Part shown: positions 30,090 through 42,359 of the stretch, piece by piece | Position numbering within the stretch: the stretch's first letter is position 1 | How the letters are laid out: each line of letters begins with the position of its first letter | Translations under genes and position numbers: made by a program | DNA from: Sphaerosporella brunnea | Lineage: Eukaryota; Ascomycota; Pezizomycetes; Pezizales; Pyronemataceae | NCBI GenBank assembly: GCA_008704415.1 | Contig: VXIS01000022.1 | Location: forward strand, 214,417-278,416 | Length of the DNA: 64,000 bases | Direction of reading: 5' to 3' | Notes under the pieces: generated by a model | Databases searched by the model: none | The model's input: only the letters and a program-made list of their open reading frames with translations | Told to the model about the DNA's origin: nothing

Positions 30090-32824
30090 CGAGTCATACA
30101 CCCAGAAAAACGCCGTGTGGCGAAGTGATCTGTGAAGGCGGCCTGGACCGCGCGGAAATATCGTGCAAACAAAACCCAACTTGTTCCGACGCCGTAAGAG
30201 ACCGTTGTGGCCAGCTGCAGGGGTGCCTGCTCACGCTATGGTGGGCAAAAGGCCATGCACATCCTCGTTCTAGCACGCCAAAATCGAGCACCGCGGAGGC
30301 GTCGGAAGCCATGCCGGGAATTCCCTCGTCGTACGGCAAGTGGTTGCAATGCGTTGAAACCCAACAGGAAATTGCCGTTATTGCCAGCAAGCAGGCGCAA
30401 AATCTTATGTGGCACCGGTACCTGTCAGCACATCTCCGCCGCGGCCTGTATCGAATTCGATACTTACTTGCAGCACGTGTCTGGTACTGCGTGTTCATCA
30501 ATATCTGTCGCCTGTCCGCATTTCATTCCTGACTGCGTGTGCTCCATTTCTGTTCCCGGGCGTTGCGTCACTATCCGACGATGCTCTATTCCGGGTAGGT
30601 CGAGTCCCGTGAGTAAGGTTGCTGACCTGCTTCGGCTCACAGGTCAATGAGCTGCTGACTACCCAATGGAGGTTCTCTGCATGGCTGTGCTGGCTGATGC
30701 GTAGCCCTCATTGAGCACCGTGGCGATCATTGCGTATATCGAAAACCATTGTGGTGACAGTATCTATTCGTCAAAGCGAAGGCGGAAGTAGAAATAACAG
30801 GGATCATCGGCATTGGGCGCTGAGTGACGACACATTTCCGGAGCTCAGGCAATATGGCCCTGCCCCTGGCCGCCACCCAAGCTCTGTCCAAAGCATGTAC
30901 CAGCCCAGCGTTCTCCTCGCCACCTCGACAACCATTCCAACGACCACCAAAATTGACGGCGCGAAACATCCTGCGTTAGAAGATGACAACCCGCACATTA
31001 ACACCCCCCGCGCACTAGTTCCTGCAGGGCCAACTGTGCGGCGTGCGGACCGTGTTGGACCTGCAAGCGTCCGGTGTAATCTATGTGCACCGGCTGCTGT
31101 TTAACCTTTTGAGATATGCGCAAAAACACCGGATCTTCTGACTGCTCGGGGCTGGTAGGACGACCTACCTGGAATGGTTCCAAGACTACGCACAGCATAC
31201 ATCCGCTAGTCGTGAGCAAACTGAGCCTGCATCCGCACTACCTTGACGGTGCTATTGGCCCAGGGAGTAGCCGTCACTGGCCTGGTGGATGTGCCCAGTG
31301 CTTTCCCATCGCAGGAGTGCGTACTCTTGGGGATGCCAAACACGTCGTCTCTGTTGATGTTCCACTGGCAGAGATCTACGCTGAAATCATCCCACCCCCT
31401 CAAAAATTGGGTAGCCACCGTTTGACCTGTGACTCTTGAACTGTTGCAGCTATGGCCAAACTGCCTGATCGCCTTCTCCTGCGAAATGACTACCGAGACC
31501 AACACTATGTGTAACAGCAGGTCGACGTGGGCAATACGTAAGAGAGATAGTGTTCGCCGGCATATTCGGGTGTGGTCCCATCACAGCGACGGCATTCCAT
31601 GACGAAAGAACAAAACGAAGACTTGGAGGCTTACTCGAGGCAAGGAGGTGGTTCAATTCTCTGCAATATCCTGCCGTCACGCCTCAATCCTTGTTTTGAA
31701 TCGCCTTGGTTGTCTGTATGCACCCTACAACTGTATCCCTCGATTATCGCCTGCCTTCTGCCGTACCACCCCTGATTGATAATATCTCAATGCTCCACCA
31801 AAAGTACCAACAGCCATCAACAAAGGAAAGTATCAGACCAAGAACAGAATCAGAAAACGGGCGAATTTGAAACCTCATTTCTTATACCCAAGATCACAAG
31901 CCACCGAAAAGGCAGACCCCCGGGGGCGGAAAAAATCTTATCATCTCGTGACCACGAAACCGGGCCGAAGCTTACGAACCCGATCAACAGAAACTGATTC
32001 TCACTGTGTTGGCAGCCTGCCAATCGACGGTGAAACAGTTGAAAGGCTGCTGCAGCTGTGCCAGTGGCCGAAAATCCACCAGCCTCGATGGAGCAGGAAA
32101 AGCGCTATCTCTTTTTACGGGCACAGGCCCTGATGGCATGTTTTCCGGTAATCGCTCGCTGGACCGCGACCAACAAGGCTTCCCGCGATTTGGACTGGTT
32201 CCCGTGGCGTCACTGAATGTACCTGATATCGCGGTGATGACGATGGTCATCAACATGATACCTGGCGTTATGGGGAAGATCAACATTCCGTGGTGTTCAA
32301 ATTGGTTTCCCGCAAGTTGGCAGATATGCATGACTCGGAACGCAATTGGAGGCACGGGCGCAAAATCGACGGGAGAGCCTTTGTTGGTGCGGGGCCGCCT
32401 GTTCCGCCCTAAGTAGCGGGTAGGGCAGCATGCTGAGGGCCAAGGCCGACTCCAGCGGTGGTGGCGGGGGCGCCACTGGCAAGGCCCAGGACCCAGCTGT
32501 GGCTGCTGCCACTGGTTGGCAGGACTACCGCTCAGCTGCGGCCGCCGTTTGCTCGATTTGTTTCCTGGCAGCTGTAGGTTTTGCTGCTGCTATGGGTAGG
32601 GCTGCTGTGGCTGTGGTTATTATATGTTTGCCACGTTGCCTGCGGCTCCAACGACGGTTCCAACATCGTTCTGGCGATGATGGCAACGCCGCGTCCAGAG
32701 CCGGGTCAGTGTGGCTCGTTCTACATCGAGTCGGTTCTTGTTGTGGTTGCCATGTTGGTCGCTGTGGTAGTCCGTTCTGCGGACGCATTTGTTGAACCTG
32801 GTGTTGGTGCTTCAGTCCGTCGCG
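30090..32824. other. Unassigned
   Basis: About 2.7 kb with frames up to ~205 codons on overlapping strands and no domain I recognise. The GC-rich end near 32420-32800 contains GCTGCTG-like low-complexity sequence. No RNA gene was seen. Confidence 0.35.
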
Positions 32825-33714
32825 CAGGGCGGTCAATAGTCCGGCCGGCGGCCAGGTCAAACGGAGCCCCAAGGAGTGGGTCAGGTCGGGCCGGTGATGT
32901 GGCAAACCCGACAGGTTCGGGCCGACATAAGAAAAACCTGGATATCTGATAGGTGCCGGCCGGTGCCCGGTATCCTGAATCAAGGTCGGGTCGGTCATTG
33001 CGCCGAACGTAGGAAAAGCGTGCCCGGTTGGCAAGCTCCCAAGTCGATGCACTGGAGCGATTTCAGCAACTGCCGGTCGAAGGATTGGCTGGCATGCAAG
33101 ACTACTGGGTTAAAGCGGTGGACCAAGGCTCCAATGGGATGTTCGGACGACATCTGCCTCGCATGGGAGTTGAGCTCAATGCGATTCCAGCGAGGTCTGC
33201 TGAATCAGAACTTGTATTCATCGGGTGAGAGTCTCCTTTGCAGTTGGTGTCGATGGAAGCGTCATCAACGACTCCCAGGGGGCGATACACTATTACGGAT
33301 CAGCCGGGATTCTTAGGAGACGATGTTGTAGAAGCCATAGAATGACTCCAATCCTGGGTGAGGAAAGATATGGTATATGCGGCGTGTTCTCAAATTCATC
33401 AGGTTGAGCGTATGCTGAGTGACCTGGAACATCGGGGGGCGGAGATGAAGAGGTATCTCCAGGTCCTTCAGGTTGTTCAATCTTTATCTCGCGTTCATAT
33501 TTCTTTCCTTTATGTATGTGTAAGCAAAACACTACAGATGCCTGGCGGGCCCGCCGGGCGCCGGGTACTTCTGGGCCTGGCGGGTGCCCGTAGGCGCCTG
33601 GGTCTCGATCCAAAAAAGCCAGGTCCAAACGGGCCGTGATTTCAAAAGCCCGTTTCAATCATTCCGGTTTAGGCCGCGCCCAAAGCCGGGCTGGCCGGAC
33701 TTTTGACAGCCCTG
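32825..33714 (+). mobile_element. Non-autonomous hAT family A element with perfect 8-bp duplication
   Basis: The element is 890 bp with ends CAGGGCGGTCAATAGTCCGG and CCGGACTTTTGACAGCCCTG. It is flanked by CCGTCGCG at both sides (32817-32824 and 33715-33722). The interior at about 33028-33470 encodes, with small breaks, the end of an hAT transposase: WVKAVDQGSNGMFGRHLPRM, VELNAIPARSAESELVFIG (the dimerisation motif) and, after a break, GDDVVEAIE and IHQVERMLSDLEHR. No DDE part remains. The copy is about as diverged from 61209-62090 as from 11500-12410. Confidence 0.93.
33028..33480 (+). pseudogene. hAT transposase C-terminal scrap inside the family A element
   Basis: Frame 33028-33228 plus the overlapping frame from 33225 and the frame around 33300-33480 give the order WVKAVDQG, GVELNAIPARSAESELVFIG, then GDDVVEAIE and a coiled-coil-like tail (QVERMLSDLEHRGAEMKRYL). 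In hAT proteins the 'IPAxSAExERVFSG' motif is followed by '..LGDDVIEALECLKSW', which fits. At least one frame change and one stop are present. The same scrap recurs at 61540-61860 and, reversed, at 8640-8860. Confidence 0.7.
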
Positions 33715-33722
33715 CCGTCGCG

Positions 33723-36290
33723 TTATCCCGTGAGGGATTGAACACCACTGAAGAGCCCAATGCCGCAAGTCCGGAATGACGACTTGCCTGTTGTGGCGGG
33801 ATTCGCTTCTACATGTTGAGCTGTCCCTTAAAGAAGCTGGAGAGTATATTGCCGAATCCGTTGCAGTGACCGTCTGTAACGCCCGGCGCGGAGAGGACCC
33901 AGTTCGGAGCATTTTGCATGGTAGTGGCGTTGTTTGCTGGGCTCGAGCGTGTAGAGCATCGCCGTAAGGGCCTGAGGTGGGGTTGAGGGCTCTTGCGCCG
34001 TGATGATCTGGGCTTCGTTTTTGGTATGAGCGGGGAAGAAGATGCCGTGAATCACTTCAGGTGCAAACTTTGCCAGCGATCGATAGGCAGGATGGGGTGT
34101 CATAGTGCTGCTGTTCCGGTTTGGCAGGAGAGTCATTTTTAAAAGTTGCTTACCTACGTCCCCACGAGCCGTGAAGGCTTAAAAAAAAATTTGAAGGAAA
34201 GTTGGGAACCATCACCGGCTTGGCGGGTCAGAGCCACGTTTCCGGTCAGCAGACTGATGGGCTGGCCAAAAATTACTCCGTCCGCGGATTCATGTTTTGT
34301 TTATTCACAAGCAGAGTTATATATTGAGACGACGAGGTACTAGGCGGTGTCATCTGCCTGCAACCTCGACATCGACCTCGGCGAGGCGCGTTCGCGTGTG
34401 GTTTCGAGGATACCGACGTCAGTATGTTGCCGGTGTCGGGATATGGTGTGAGCCCGGGGGTGTTTGTGTACCTGCTGGTGGGAATGATGAGACGACCTGG
34501 GGGCCATAAGAGAAACAGCTCGCAATGATTGAATTTCAGTCATCCCACCCAAAGTAGAACGCCAGCAGGGCAAAAGCACAAAGCTTTAGTAGCAGCCACC
34601 GCCCTTTTTGCGTCGTTTTCTGGGTCAGGTTGCAGGGAGGGCATTGTTGGTGAACGGGAGGCCCGGGATGTAATGTGAAGCGCCGTGCGATAGACTCCGA
34701 ACGATCTGATGATCCCTGGTTTCTTTCAGCCTATGGTCCTCCTCTCCACTTCAATGTCTTGATTCCCGCATAATGAAACGACGCGCTTGCTGGGATTCTC
34801 CCCGGTTAGGTACATACCACTGGCGGTGTGGCGGGATATCTCTTGGGTCTGCTGCAATCTGCCTGTGGTTCATCGTTGGAATATGTGTCTTCACGCAATG
34901 GGTGTGGTCTGAATGCTGGCGTGTGAGATAGGTAGTTGTATGCTACTTGGTCGCGATACCCGTGACACCGATAAGAAATGGTTACCACAAAAAGCACCAC
35001 GTCTACGCCTGCTCAAATGTTACGAAGCACTCGTGCCGTGATGGGTACCAATATTGGGCAATAACATTTGTGCCCACGCGCACGACGCAAGTGTGTCAAC
35101 GAGGCGCATGAACCTACACTAGTGGCTGCCACAGCCGAACCTCTGCTCACGCTTCCGCGTCCGCCAAATTCGGAGTGCTAGATGCGTTGCGTACGCCTGA
35201 ATCGTCCCAACGATCATTGTTGGGCGTCTTGCTCGTGTTATGCGTGGCATCTCATAAACAGGACTGCGCGGAGTTGTATATAAGAAGCAGCTCGCGCTTG
35301 GACATTTTGTGAATCTAATATTCACGAAGGTACTCCTTCCACTGCAATGAAACAAGTGAAAGGGCGTTGGCGGAAGAGTCCGTCGACCCCTGCGACGTAA
35401 CTGCCAGCGCCGCCTCCACTTGAATTTGCACTGCTTGTTCAACCACCACTGACTGCCCCCGCGGAACAGGCGCCACGCTGAGCAGCCCGCCCGGCTCCGC
35501 CGCTCGCAGCGGTTTCCAATCATCAAGGCCCCAACCATTGAAGCCCAAACGTTGCACTCCGGATGGAGCAGCTGCAGTCAGTGTTCCTCACAGTCCAGTC
35601 CGACCAGTCCTGAGCGCGGACCGGGCCTGGGACACATCATGAGGGCCAGACCGAGAGATTGTGCGGGACCAGCATTTCTTTTGCGGGGTATAGACTGGAG
35701 CGCCTGCAGGCGATCCAGTCGACTGGATACTTCTAGCGGAGTAATGTAGTACATAAGCATTTTATATACAAACCGCCCGGCTTAAGGTATCCTCCGCGCG
35801 CTCCAAAACCCCTCTGTGCTTCACGCTCAGGCAACTCAACCGTGCCCCCATTGCGTTGCTGTATGCGAAGCGCATTTAGCATCTGCTCAAGCGCTGTAAT
35901 CTGAGCATGGCTCACACTGATGAGCCCATCCCGGTACTCAGGGTCCAATTCGGCACGTGGTGAGCGGCTTACAGTTTGATGACAGTTAGCGTTTTTATTC
36001 AGGGCCTCAGGGCCCTGTCGCGAACGAGACGCGCGCTGATGCCGTTCGAGGGCGGTTGTTTGGGTGGCAACAGCGAAAGGCTCACGACATTAGCATTGCC
36101 GAATTTGCAGCGGCAGTCACGGTGCAGGCACGGTGGCAAAGATACAGATATCTTGAAAATTGCGGGTTGGCGTTGAGTTATTCGGAAGCCTTATTTACGA
36201 TGAATTGGCGGTTGTCGATGCATGCGTCTCGTGGCGCAATGGTTAGCTGACTTGTGTCCCGGGCGGTGTGTCCTTCCCATTGGACTCCGG
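33723..36290. other. Unassigned
   Basis: No recognised gene. A minus-strand frame of 139 codons (35119-35538) is Arg/Trp-rich and without known motifs. At 35577-35640 a CAGTGTTCCTC start followed by AGTCCAGTCCGACCAGTCC resembles a MITE end, with related sequence at 39340-39400 and 39850-39895. Confidence 0.35.
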
Positions 36291-36329
36291 TTAGTGACTG
36301 CCCCTGTCCGTGCCTGTCCCTTTCCGGTG

Positions 36330-36475
36330 ATATTGAGGACCGGTAGTCACATCACGTCCCGTGGCAGCACGATTGTCCGGCAACTTATGTAGGCTGCGCG
36401 TAATGATCCGGTTACCATTCATTCTGAGATCTACGAGAAATTGGTAACCCTTGTGACAGGCGTTTGCTACTCGTG
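36330..36475 (+). repeat. Dispersed repeat, copy 1
   Basis: The sequence GTAGTCACATCACGTCCCGTGG ... TCCGGTTACCATTCATTCTGAGATCTACG matches 59535-59690 (GTTAGTCACATGATGTGCTGTGG ... TCCGGTTACCATTCATCGTGATTATCTACG). The flanks also share GTGACAGGCGTTTGCTACTCG / GTCAACAGGCTTGTGCTACTCG. Nature unknown; no termini were identified. Confidence 0.6.
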
Positions 36476-36997
36476 ACGATGCCTCTTTTTGTTCGTGCCA
36501 AACCTCTCTCTCATACAAGGGGTGAACCGTGGTAAGTCTGCCTCGAGCTTTTCCATAGAATTGTGTTGGTTCCGTGGCTGGGTCGCGTTGTATTGCCGTC
36601 CATGTATAGTCTCTCTCCAGGTGTGGGCGGGTATAGATACACGTATCGGGCCGGCCGTGCCACTGCACACCCCACAGCGTCGTGAAGCTGAAATTCACGG
36701 CGTGCCAAAGTCAATCCTTGGTTGTTGGTTTGGACTGTCACGCTCAGAAGGTTCGAGTCCGCTGAGGTGAAGGTGGTAGTACGCCCAGTGGATGTGTTGA
36801 ATGGAGTGGAGGAGGTTCTACATTTCAACGAAACTTACAGGTCTTGATCCCGACCATTTTCGCTTTTAGACAGGGTACCTTGATTTTCACATCCGCCTTT
36901 GACAAGCGAAGCCATATATATACGAAATAGGATGTCCGCGCAGCCGAACAAAGACGCCTCCGGTAGGCGTCTGGACGCGTCCGTAGCGTCTGTAGAG

Positions 36998-37249
36998 CAG
37001 TGTTCTCAACAGCCGGCCCAAAAGGCCCGGGCTGTCAGCCCGGCTGCCAAAATGGGCCGGCTGGCCTTGCTGTTTGATGTAAAAGTCGCGAATTTTTACA
37101 GAGTGATAACCAGTGAAGACTATCCTTCATACCCGAGCAACAGCTCATGCAGCCCACAGTCAGCCGGTCGGGGTGCGAGGGCTGGCTTTTTGATCAGCCT
37201 GACGCAGCCCAACGGAGCCAGCCCTGCTGGCTGGCTATTGAGAACACTG
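36998..37249. mobile_element. hAT-type MITE (family B) with perfect 8-bp duplication
   Basis: A 252-bp element with terminal inverted repeats CAGTGTTCTCAACAGCC (left) and GGCTATTGAGAACACTG (right). It is flanked on both sides by CTGTAGAG (36990-36997 and 37250-37257). It has no coding capacity. The CAGTGTTCTCAA-type end and 8-bp duplication are typical of hAT. Related ends or interiors occur at 28681, 40138, 44413, 53302, 57946 and 59732. Confidence 0.93.
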
Positions 37250-37259
37250 CTGTAGAGCG

Positions 37260-37560
37260 TCCTCAAGTGGGTGGGTTCAAGGGATTACCAACCACCCACC
37301 GTCAATCCCGAATGGTTTGGGGTTCCACCTTCACAATTTCTTCTTACTTCCCTGAACTTCGAACCTACCTTCCCAACCTCACCGCACGTCAACCCCACAT
37401 TCACGACCAAAATATCTTCTAACACACCCAACATTTGTCCACTCTTCCCTTTCTTAGATAACCAAGCTTGCTTCCAACAGTAAACACGCAACTGCCACTG
37501 CCGTATACGACTAGCAATATCCAACAAGTATTGCAACGCCTGTCCCCCCGATGGCAACGA
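37260..37560. other. Unassigned spacer
   Basis: Pyrimidine-rich sequence upstream of the repeat-bearing frame; nothing recognised. Confidence 0.4.
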
Positions 37561-37599
37561 GTTCCTCGGCCAGATAAAGCGAGTGTGCGAATCATCTGG

Positions 37600-38528
37600 G
37601 TGAGGATGGTCAGGCTGAGATCGTCGAACACGGCAATCCCTTTGCCGAGGTGTCTGCTGAGGACAAACTCGAGCACGGCGATGACTTCGCCGACTTGCCT
37701 GTTGAAAACCAACTCAAGCACAGCAATGACTTCGCCGATCTGCCTGCTGAGCTCGACCTCATGGACAATGAGGCCGAGGGCGTCGGGGACGGCAATCGCT
37801 TCGCCCATTTGCCTGCTGAGGACAAACTCGTCGGCAAGGAGGCCGAGGAGCACTTCAGGTTTTGGCCCGGAGGGTATGGCTAACTTCAACTCCAGGACGA
37901 TGCACTGCAGCCTAACCCAGATGTCCAAGAGATTGCGACGCTTAACAAGGCGCGCTTGAGACACCGTGTCATGAACATTGCATGCATGCAAATTGTGAAG
38001 GTGGATAAGACCATCGGCTGTACTCCAGGATTGAGTGAGACCACCCACGGTGCGAAAGCGGTCTGCAACCTCGACGCTGTTTGTGACGCTTCACAATTTG
38101 CTGCGAGGATGGCAACCTTGCTCGCCGACCGTGATGTCCAGCATCCTCTGGTGCTGTTTCTGCGTGGCCAGTCCCGGAGTGGAAACACGTGGCTCACGCG
38201 CAAGCTTCTTGAACCGGTAGACGGTGCGCAAATCTCCATTACTTCAATCGAAGGTGGAGCGGCCACGCGTGCGATTCCACGTCGCAATAACCAAGCCGAC
38301 ACAGTGACAGCGATGAAGCGGTTGCTTGACGTGATGGCCAAAGGGTCGATGACTGCGAAGACGGTGGCTAAGCAGAGTTCCTCACGCACTGTCTTTGCCC
38401 ATAGCATGGACGGTCTTCCATTGATCTCTATCCCAGGCGGTGAGGAGGTTGGAGGTCGTCCAGAGAAAACGAGGAAGATCATCACCGCCAATACGGAGGT
38501 GTTGGCCACCACTTACTCGCGCAACTGA
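37600..38528 (+). CDS. Unknown protein with 15-residue repeats and a degenerate P-loop
   Basis: The first part (37650-37883) encodes imperfect ~15-residue repeats: AEDKLEHGDDFADLP, VENQLKHSNDFADLP, a longer variant ending NRFAHLP, then AEDKLVGKEAEE. After a stop, a frame open from about 37890 to 38528 contains LVLFLRGQSRSGNTWLTRKL (about 38141-38200). That looks like a Walker A P-loop (GxxxxGKT) in which the Lys is Asn. A later RKIITANTEV resembles the segment after the third motif of viral-type helicases, but the resemblance is weak. A 22-bp GT..CTAAC..CAG stretch at 37874-37895 joins the two parts in frame, though it is very short for an intron. The two parts may be one gene; start and exon structure are uncertain. 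Confidence 0.4.
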
Positions 38529-40489
38529 GCCGTGCCGTACTTCTTGAACACGTTGAAAATCCCCGTAGTTCGTGTTCCCGTCGCGACGCTGTTCCTCCAC
38601 AAAGATGTCAGCAACCCAAAGCTGGGCCTGTGCAGGGTCAATTCGTGAGGCAGCGTGCCGAGCAGGCCTAGTGGCATCATTTCCTCCCGTGTTGTTTGGT
38701 GGTATGTTCCAGACGCCATCCTCCCGATGATATCAGAATTGATAAACTTTGCAGGGCTCTTGTTTTTCGCGCTATGCTGGGTGAGAACCAGGGGCAAGGA
38801 TTCGAGAGAATTGTTTGGGCAGATGGACTAACGAGGAGGAGCAGTGGCGCGGAAGGGAGAGCGATTGTGGCGAGGAGCAGGGGTTGTGATTAGGGACAGG
38901 AGGAGGAGGAGGAATGTGGACACGGTGAGGAAGGAGGTGGGACTGGGGACAGGAGGAGGAGGGGAAAGGAGGGGAAGAGAGCAAGGAGGTGGCGGTCAGT
39001 GTAGTGGCGGTACACGATCGGCGTTGGGAGTATATGAGTGGTTCACCCCACACTTTCAGTTGGTTTGAATGAGGAGAGGAATTGATTCCGGCACACCACG
39101 TGCGTGCTGCTTTATGCCATTTTATTGCAAGCCAATGGCCTTGCCGCCCTGGCTCAGTTCTTGATTCACACCTGCTTAGTCAATATTCGAGTTTGCTCGA
39201 GTAATGGAGTGGGGAAGAATTCGGGTGCACCCATACATAGGGCTCTTCGTGAGCCCTGGACTGGAAGCCGCCTTGACGGTGCGCGACAGTGCCGAGAAGC
39301 GACTTCCTCATGTTGCCACCAAATCATAGTCAGTCCACCTCACGGTCCATCAAGTCCAGTCCTTCTTGCGGACCGGACTGGGTCGCACGTGACGGTTCAG
39401 TCACAAGGCAGAACCAAGCCTGATTGTCTTTTACGCATCATGGCTCGACGCAAGTGCGGTTGACCGCGGTCGACCATGTTCCCGGTCGACTTTGTGGCCG
39501 CAGTCCGGGCAAACATAGTAATATTTTGTAGATTTCCTTACCAGTATTCATTTCCACCTGGCACCCCCAATCTAGATTCCAAATGAGGCATTTCCACCCT
39601 TTTTCTTGCGCAAAAACATATCCAGGTCCACCGCCATCCGGAGAAGTTCCATCGCCACCCCGCGCGTGTCAAGGGGTCCACCCCCGGTACACGGCGCCCA
39701 AATACCACAGAGATCTATAACATCAACCGAGCTTACCAATCATACAGCCGACCGTACTCACCCGCGGTCTTGTCCAGTCCATGGGTCCGGCGAACTGGAC
39801 CGGAGTGGATAGTTGCGGTTCCTCTTGAGAATTGGACTGCCCAGTCTGCACTGCAGTCTTAGACGGACGGCGAGGAACACTGGCTGCAGTCAGAAATCGT
39901 CGCGCTCCAGGAGAAATGGCGTGAGGATGATTATCGAATTAGTCGTCTGGCGGAAGAGACTATTGAGCGCAGCAACCCAGTTCAACGCATGGGGTGCTTT
40001 CCTGACTTAATCCAATCAGAAAAACTAGGACCGTCTCGTTTGCTTCAGTCCGGAATGTTGCCCACTCGTCCAGGAAAACCGAGGGGTCGCGTGAGGATCC
40101 GCAACTGCTACTGCGGCTCACCCGAGCCCCTGAAGGCAGTGTTCCCGATAGCCGGCCGGACAAACATAGGCTGGGCTTCAAGCCTTCAATCCCTAAGGTC
40201 GAGAGTAGTCTCCGGCGAGGCAAGGCGGCAAATCCACTCGCCCACAGGTCGGGCTTCCACAACCCTTCGACTCCCCGCCTGACCTTAAGCAGTTGTTCGT
40301 CCAAACCCGCGTACCCAGCAGTGCGAGAAATTTGGCCGGTCACCGATGTTGCCAGCAGAAGCGGAACGTTGCAGTATGGGCGTCCAGCTCGGCGATGCAA
40401 AGTAGGTACAGAAGGAGGCGCGGATTCATCTGAAGGGACTGGGCGAGGGTGATTTCACACGACGAGAAGCCACTGTACACGCAACGAGG
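38529..40489. other. Unassigned; contains possible MITE ends
   Basis: No recognisable gene. Purine-rich GGAGGAGGAGG tracts lie at 38880-39000. At 40138 CAGTGTTCCCGATAGCCGGCC resembles a family B MITE end, and AGTCCAGTCC-type sequence occurs at 39340-39400 and 39770-39895. Confidence 0.35.
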
Positions 40490-42338
40490 CTAAAAAGGCA
40501 TTGATGAAAATATGGGAATGTGAGGACGGTCAGGCTGGGAAAATTGATTATACGTACAGGCAATGTTCAGTGCATTGACTGGCGTGATGCAATATGCTTT
40601 TGCCCGACTCGATTGGACGTCGTTGAGCTTTAACTGCGCTCGCCTACTTTGATCCAAGGTTATATCTACGCGCGCTTCGATTGGCACGACGACAAGCACG
40701 CATTCACGGACTGTCCACGAACGAAAAACAGTCTGAAGAACAACTTGTTTTGAACATGAAAATTGAGGTACAAGTTGAAAAAATGAAATTAGTGACGGAC
40801 TTACCCCACTCACGACAAAATCCCGGCGACGGCGCTGTGGCTGCACAGCGTCCTGTTCGTCAGCAACCTCGGTACTACTACCGGAGGTGCCACGAGCCTG
40901 GGTCGTGGAACAACCCGGCGCAGGAACACCGGGCACCAAGCGACAACCGTCGCGCAACCCATATCCGGGACCTGTGTTCGACAGAACCCAACCCGACCGA
41001 GAGGAGGCGGCAGAGGAGGTGGAGGCAACCGTGCGGGTGGTGGCAGGGGCGGGCGGCACCAGCGCCCTCGGCGGCGGAGATATTGGTGGATGGAGGGGCG
41101 GTGGTGACAACGGCGGAAGAGGAGGTGGCGGGGAAAGTGGCGGTAGAAGAGGCGGGACAAGATCCACCAGCAGCTGCCTGCGCGTACAGGAGCCTCTCTC
41201 TCGCCAATTGGAACTCGGCCGCTGCGACCTCTTTCCGGGCCGCCTCTAGTTGGAGTGCGGCCACTTTCTTCATGACTTCCTCCTCACTCTTTGCCGCATC
41301 ATAACGCAGGTTGGCAGCCTCCTCCTCACAGAGGGCACCGTCAGTGCGGTGTTTAATTAGCTGCCTCTCCTGGTCTGCAGCTTCGCTGCCAGTCTGGCCG
41401 GCTGCGGCCTCGAGGGTAACACCCTCGGTACGGATCTCAGCTGCAGCCATGACGTGGCATCGACAAGGGTTTTGGCGGCCACCAACTCCTTGTCCGCTGC
41501 CACCAGCTTCTTGTCCGCCGCGAGCTTTTTCGTGGCCGTGATGACCCGCTTGGCCTGGGCCCGCAGCTTCTCATCCACCTTCTTCTTGAGAAGAAGGTCG
41601 AGAGAGTGCAGAGCTGGGACCCCAATCTCTGCAGTGTCAACACCCAGCCGGTGCCTACACCATCATGTTGCATCAGCGATGATGGCTATATCAAACAAGA
41701 TGACTCGGTACGTACCCCAGTTCGACAGCCTTCTGCAACCACTCGTCCGTGGTGATTGTCTTTATGGCTATCACGCGATCCACGCACCCAGCGTTCCACT
41801 TGGTGTGGTTGCCGCTGTTGGACAACCACACCTCGTTGGCCTGAAAGTAGTCCTCCAGCTCAACGGACAGCTTTCCGAGTTTGTCGGAGTACAAACGGAG
41901 CTGCTCAGCGAGGATTGCGTATGAAGCATTTCCCCTCTGTTCATGTTAGCCACGAACCACCCGCAATGCGAAGATCAGCGAAGCCAGAAAATCAAGTGGA
42001 CTGTATGGGTGGGTGCAATGCAGGGGCGCTTACATTGGGCGTTTGATTTTTGGTTTCTGAAGGTTTCGAGATTGGGAGGTATGCGAGGTGAGTAGTGAGT
42101 GTAAAGGAGGAAGGCTGCAATTTATGGTTGTGCGCGTAGGGCTCACTTGGGGCCAGCGGGGAAGATTGCCCTGATACGCGTAGATCCCACTCTGGCGGAG
42201 GTAGGAGGGAAGGTCGTGCCAATTATGGCGCATGCCTAGGGCGAGGAAGTCTTCCTGGAGCCCGACGCACAGCTCTTGGACTTTGGTGGAGTCGACACCG
42301 AGCCTCTCAGAGAGGTCCTTGTGATTGCACTTTTCCAT
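40490..42338 (-). CDS. Multi-exon coiled-coil protein with two related N-terminal exons
   Basis: Exon-like blocks run on the minus strand. Block 1, 42338-42147, encodes MEKCNHKDLSERLG ... VGLQEDFLALG and ends at GTGAGC. Block 2, 41936-41716, follows a CTAAC branch-like site and CAG, encodes ILAEQLRLYSDKLGKLSVEL ... TTDEWLQKAVELG, and ends at GTACGT. Block 3, ~41630-41240, is strongly coiled coil (KKLAADKKLVAADKELVAAK, then EEEVMKKVAALQLEAARKEV). Then come a Pro/Ser/Thr-rich segment and an intron-like 40804-40733 (GTAAGT...TTCTTCAG). Blocks 1 and 2 join in phase 0. A frame change near 41455 inside block 3 means either a missed short intron or a frameshift. Function unknown; the exon-intron model is mine and unverified. 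Confidence 0.45.
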
Positions 42339-42359
42339 CTGGTCATGTTAGCCACGAAA

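Noticed and set aside
36745..36770. GGTTCGAGTCC, resembling a tRNA B box
   Set aside because: No cloverleaf could be drawn: the T-arm does not pair well and no A box or acceptor stem was found at the right distance.
38141..38528. Viral-type superfamily 3 helicase remnant (endogenous ssDNA virus)
   Set aside because: Only one degenerate P-loop-like motif and a weak later segment; no Rep nuclease motifs, so not supported.
39340..39900. AGTCCAGTCC-rich sequences as a further MITE family
   Set aside because: A CAGTGTTCCTC-like end is visible at 35577 and 39880, but no paired termini or target duplication could be found.
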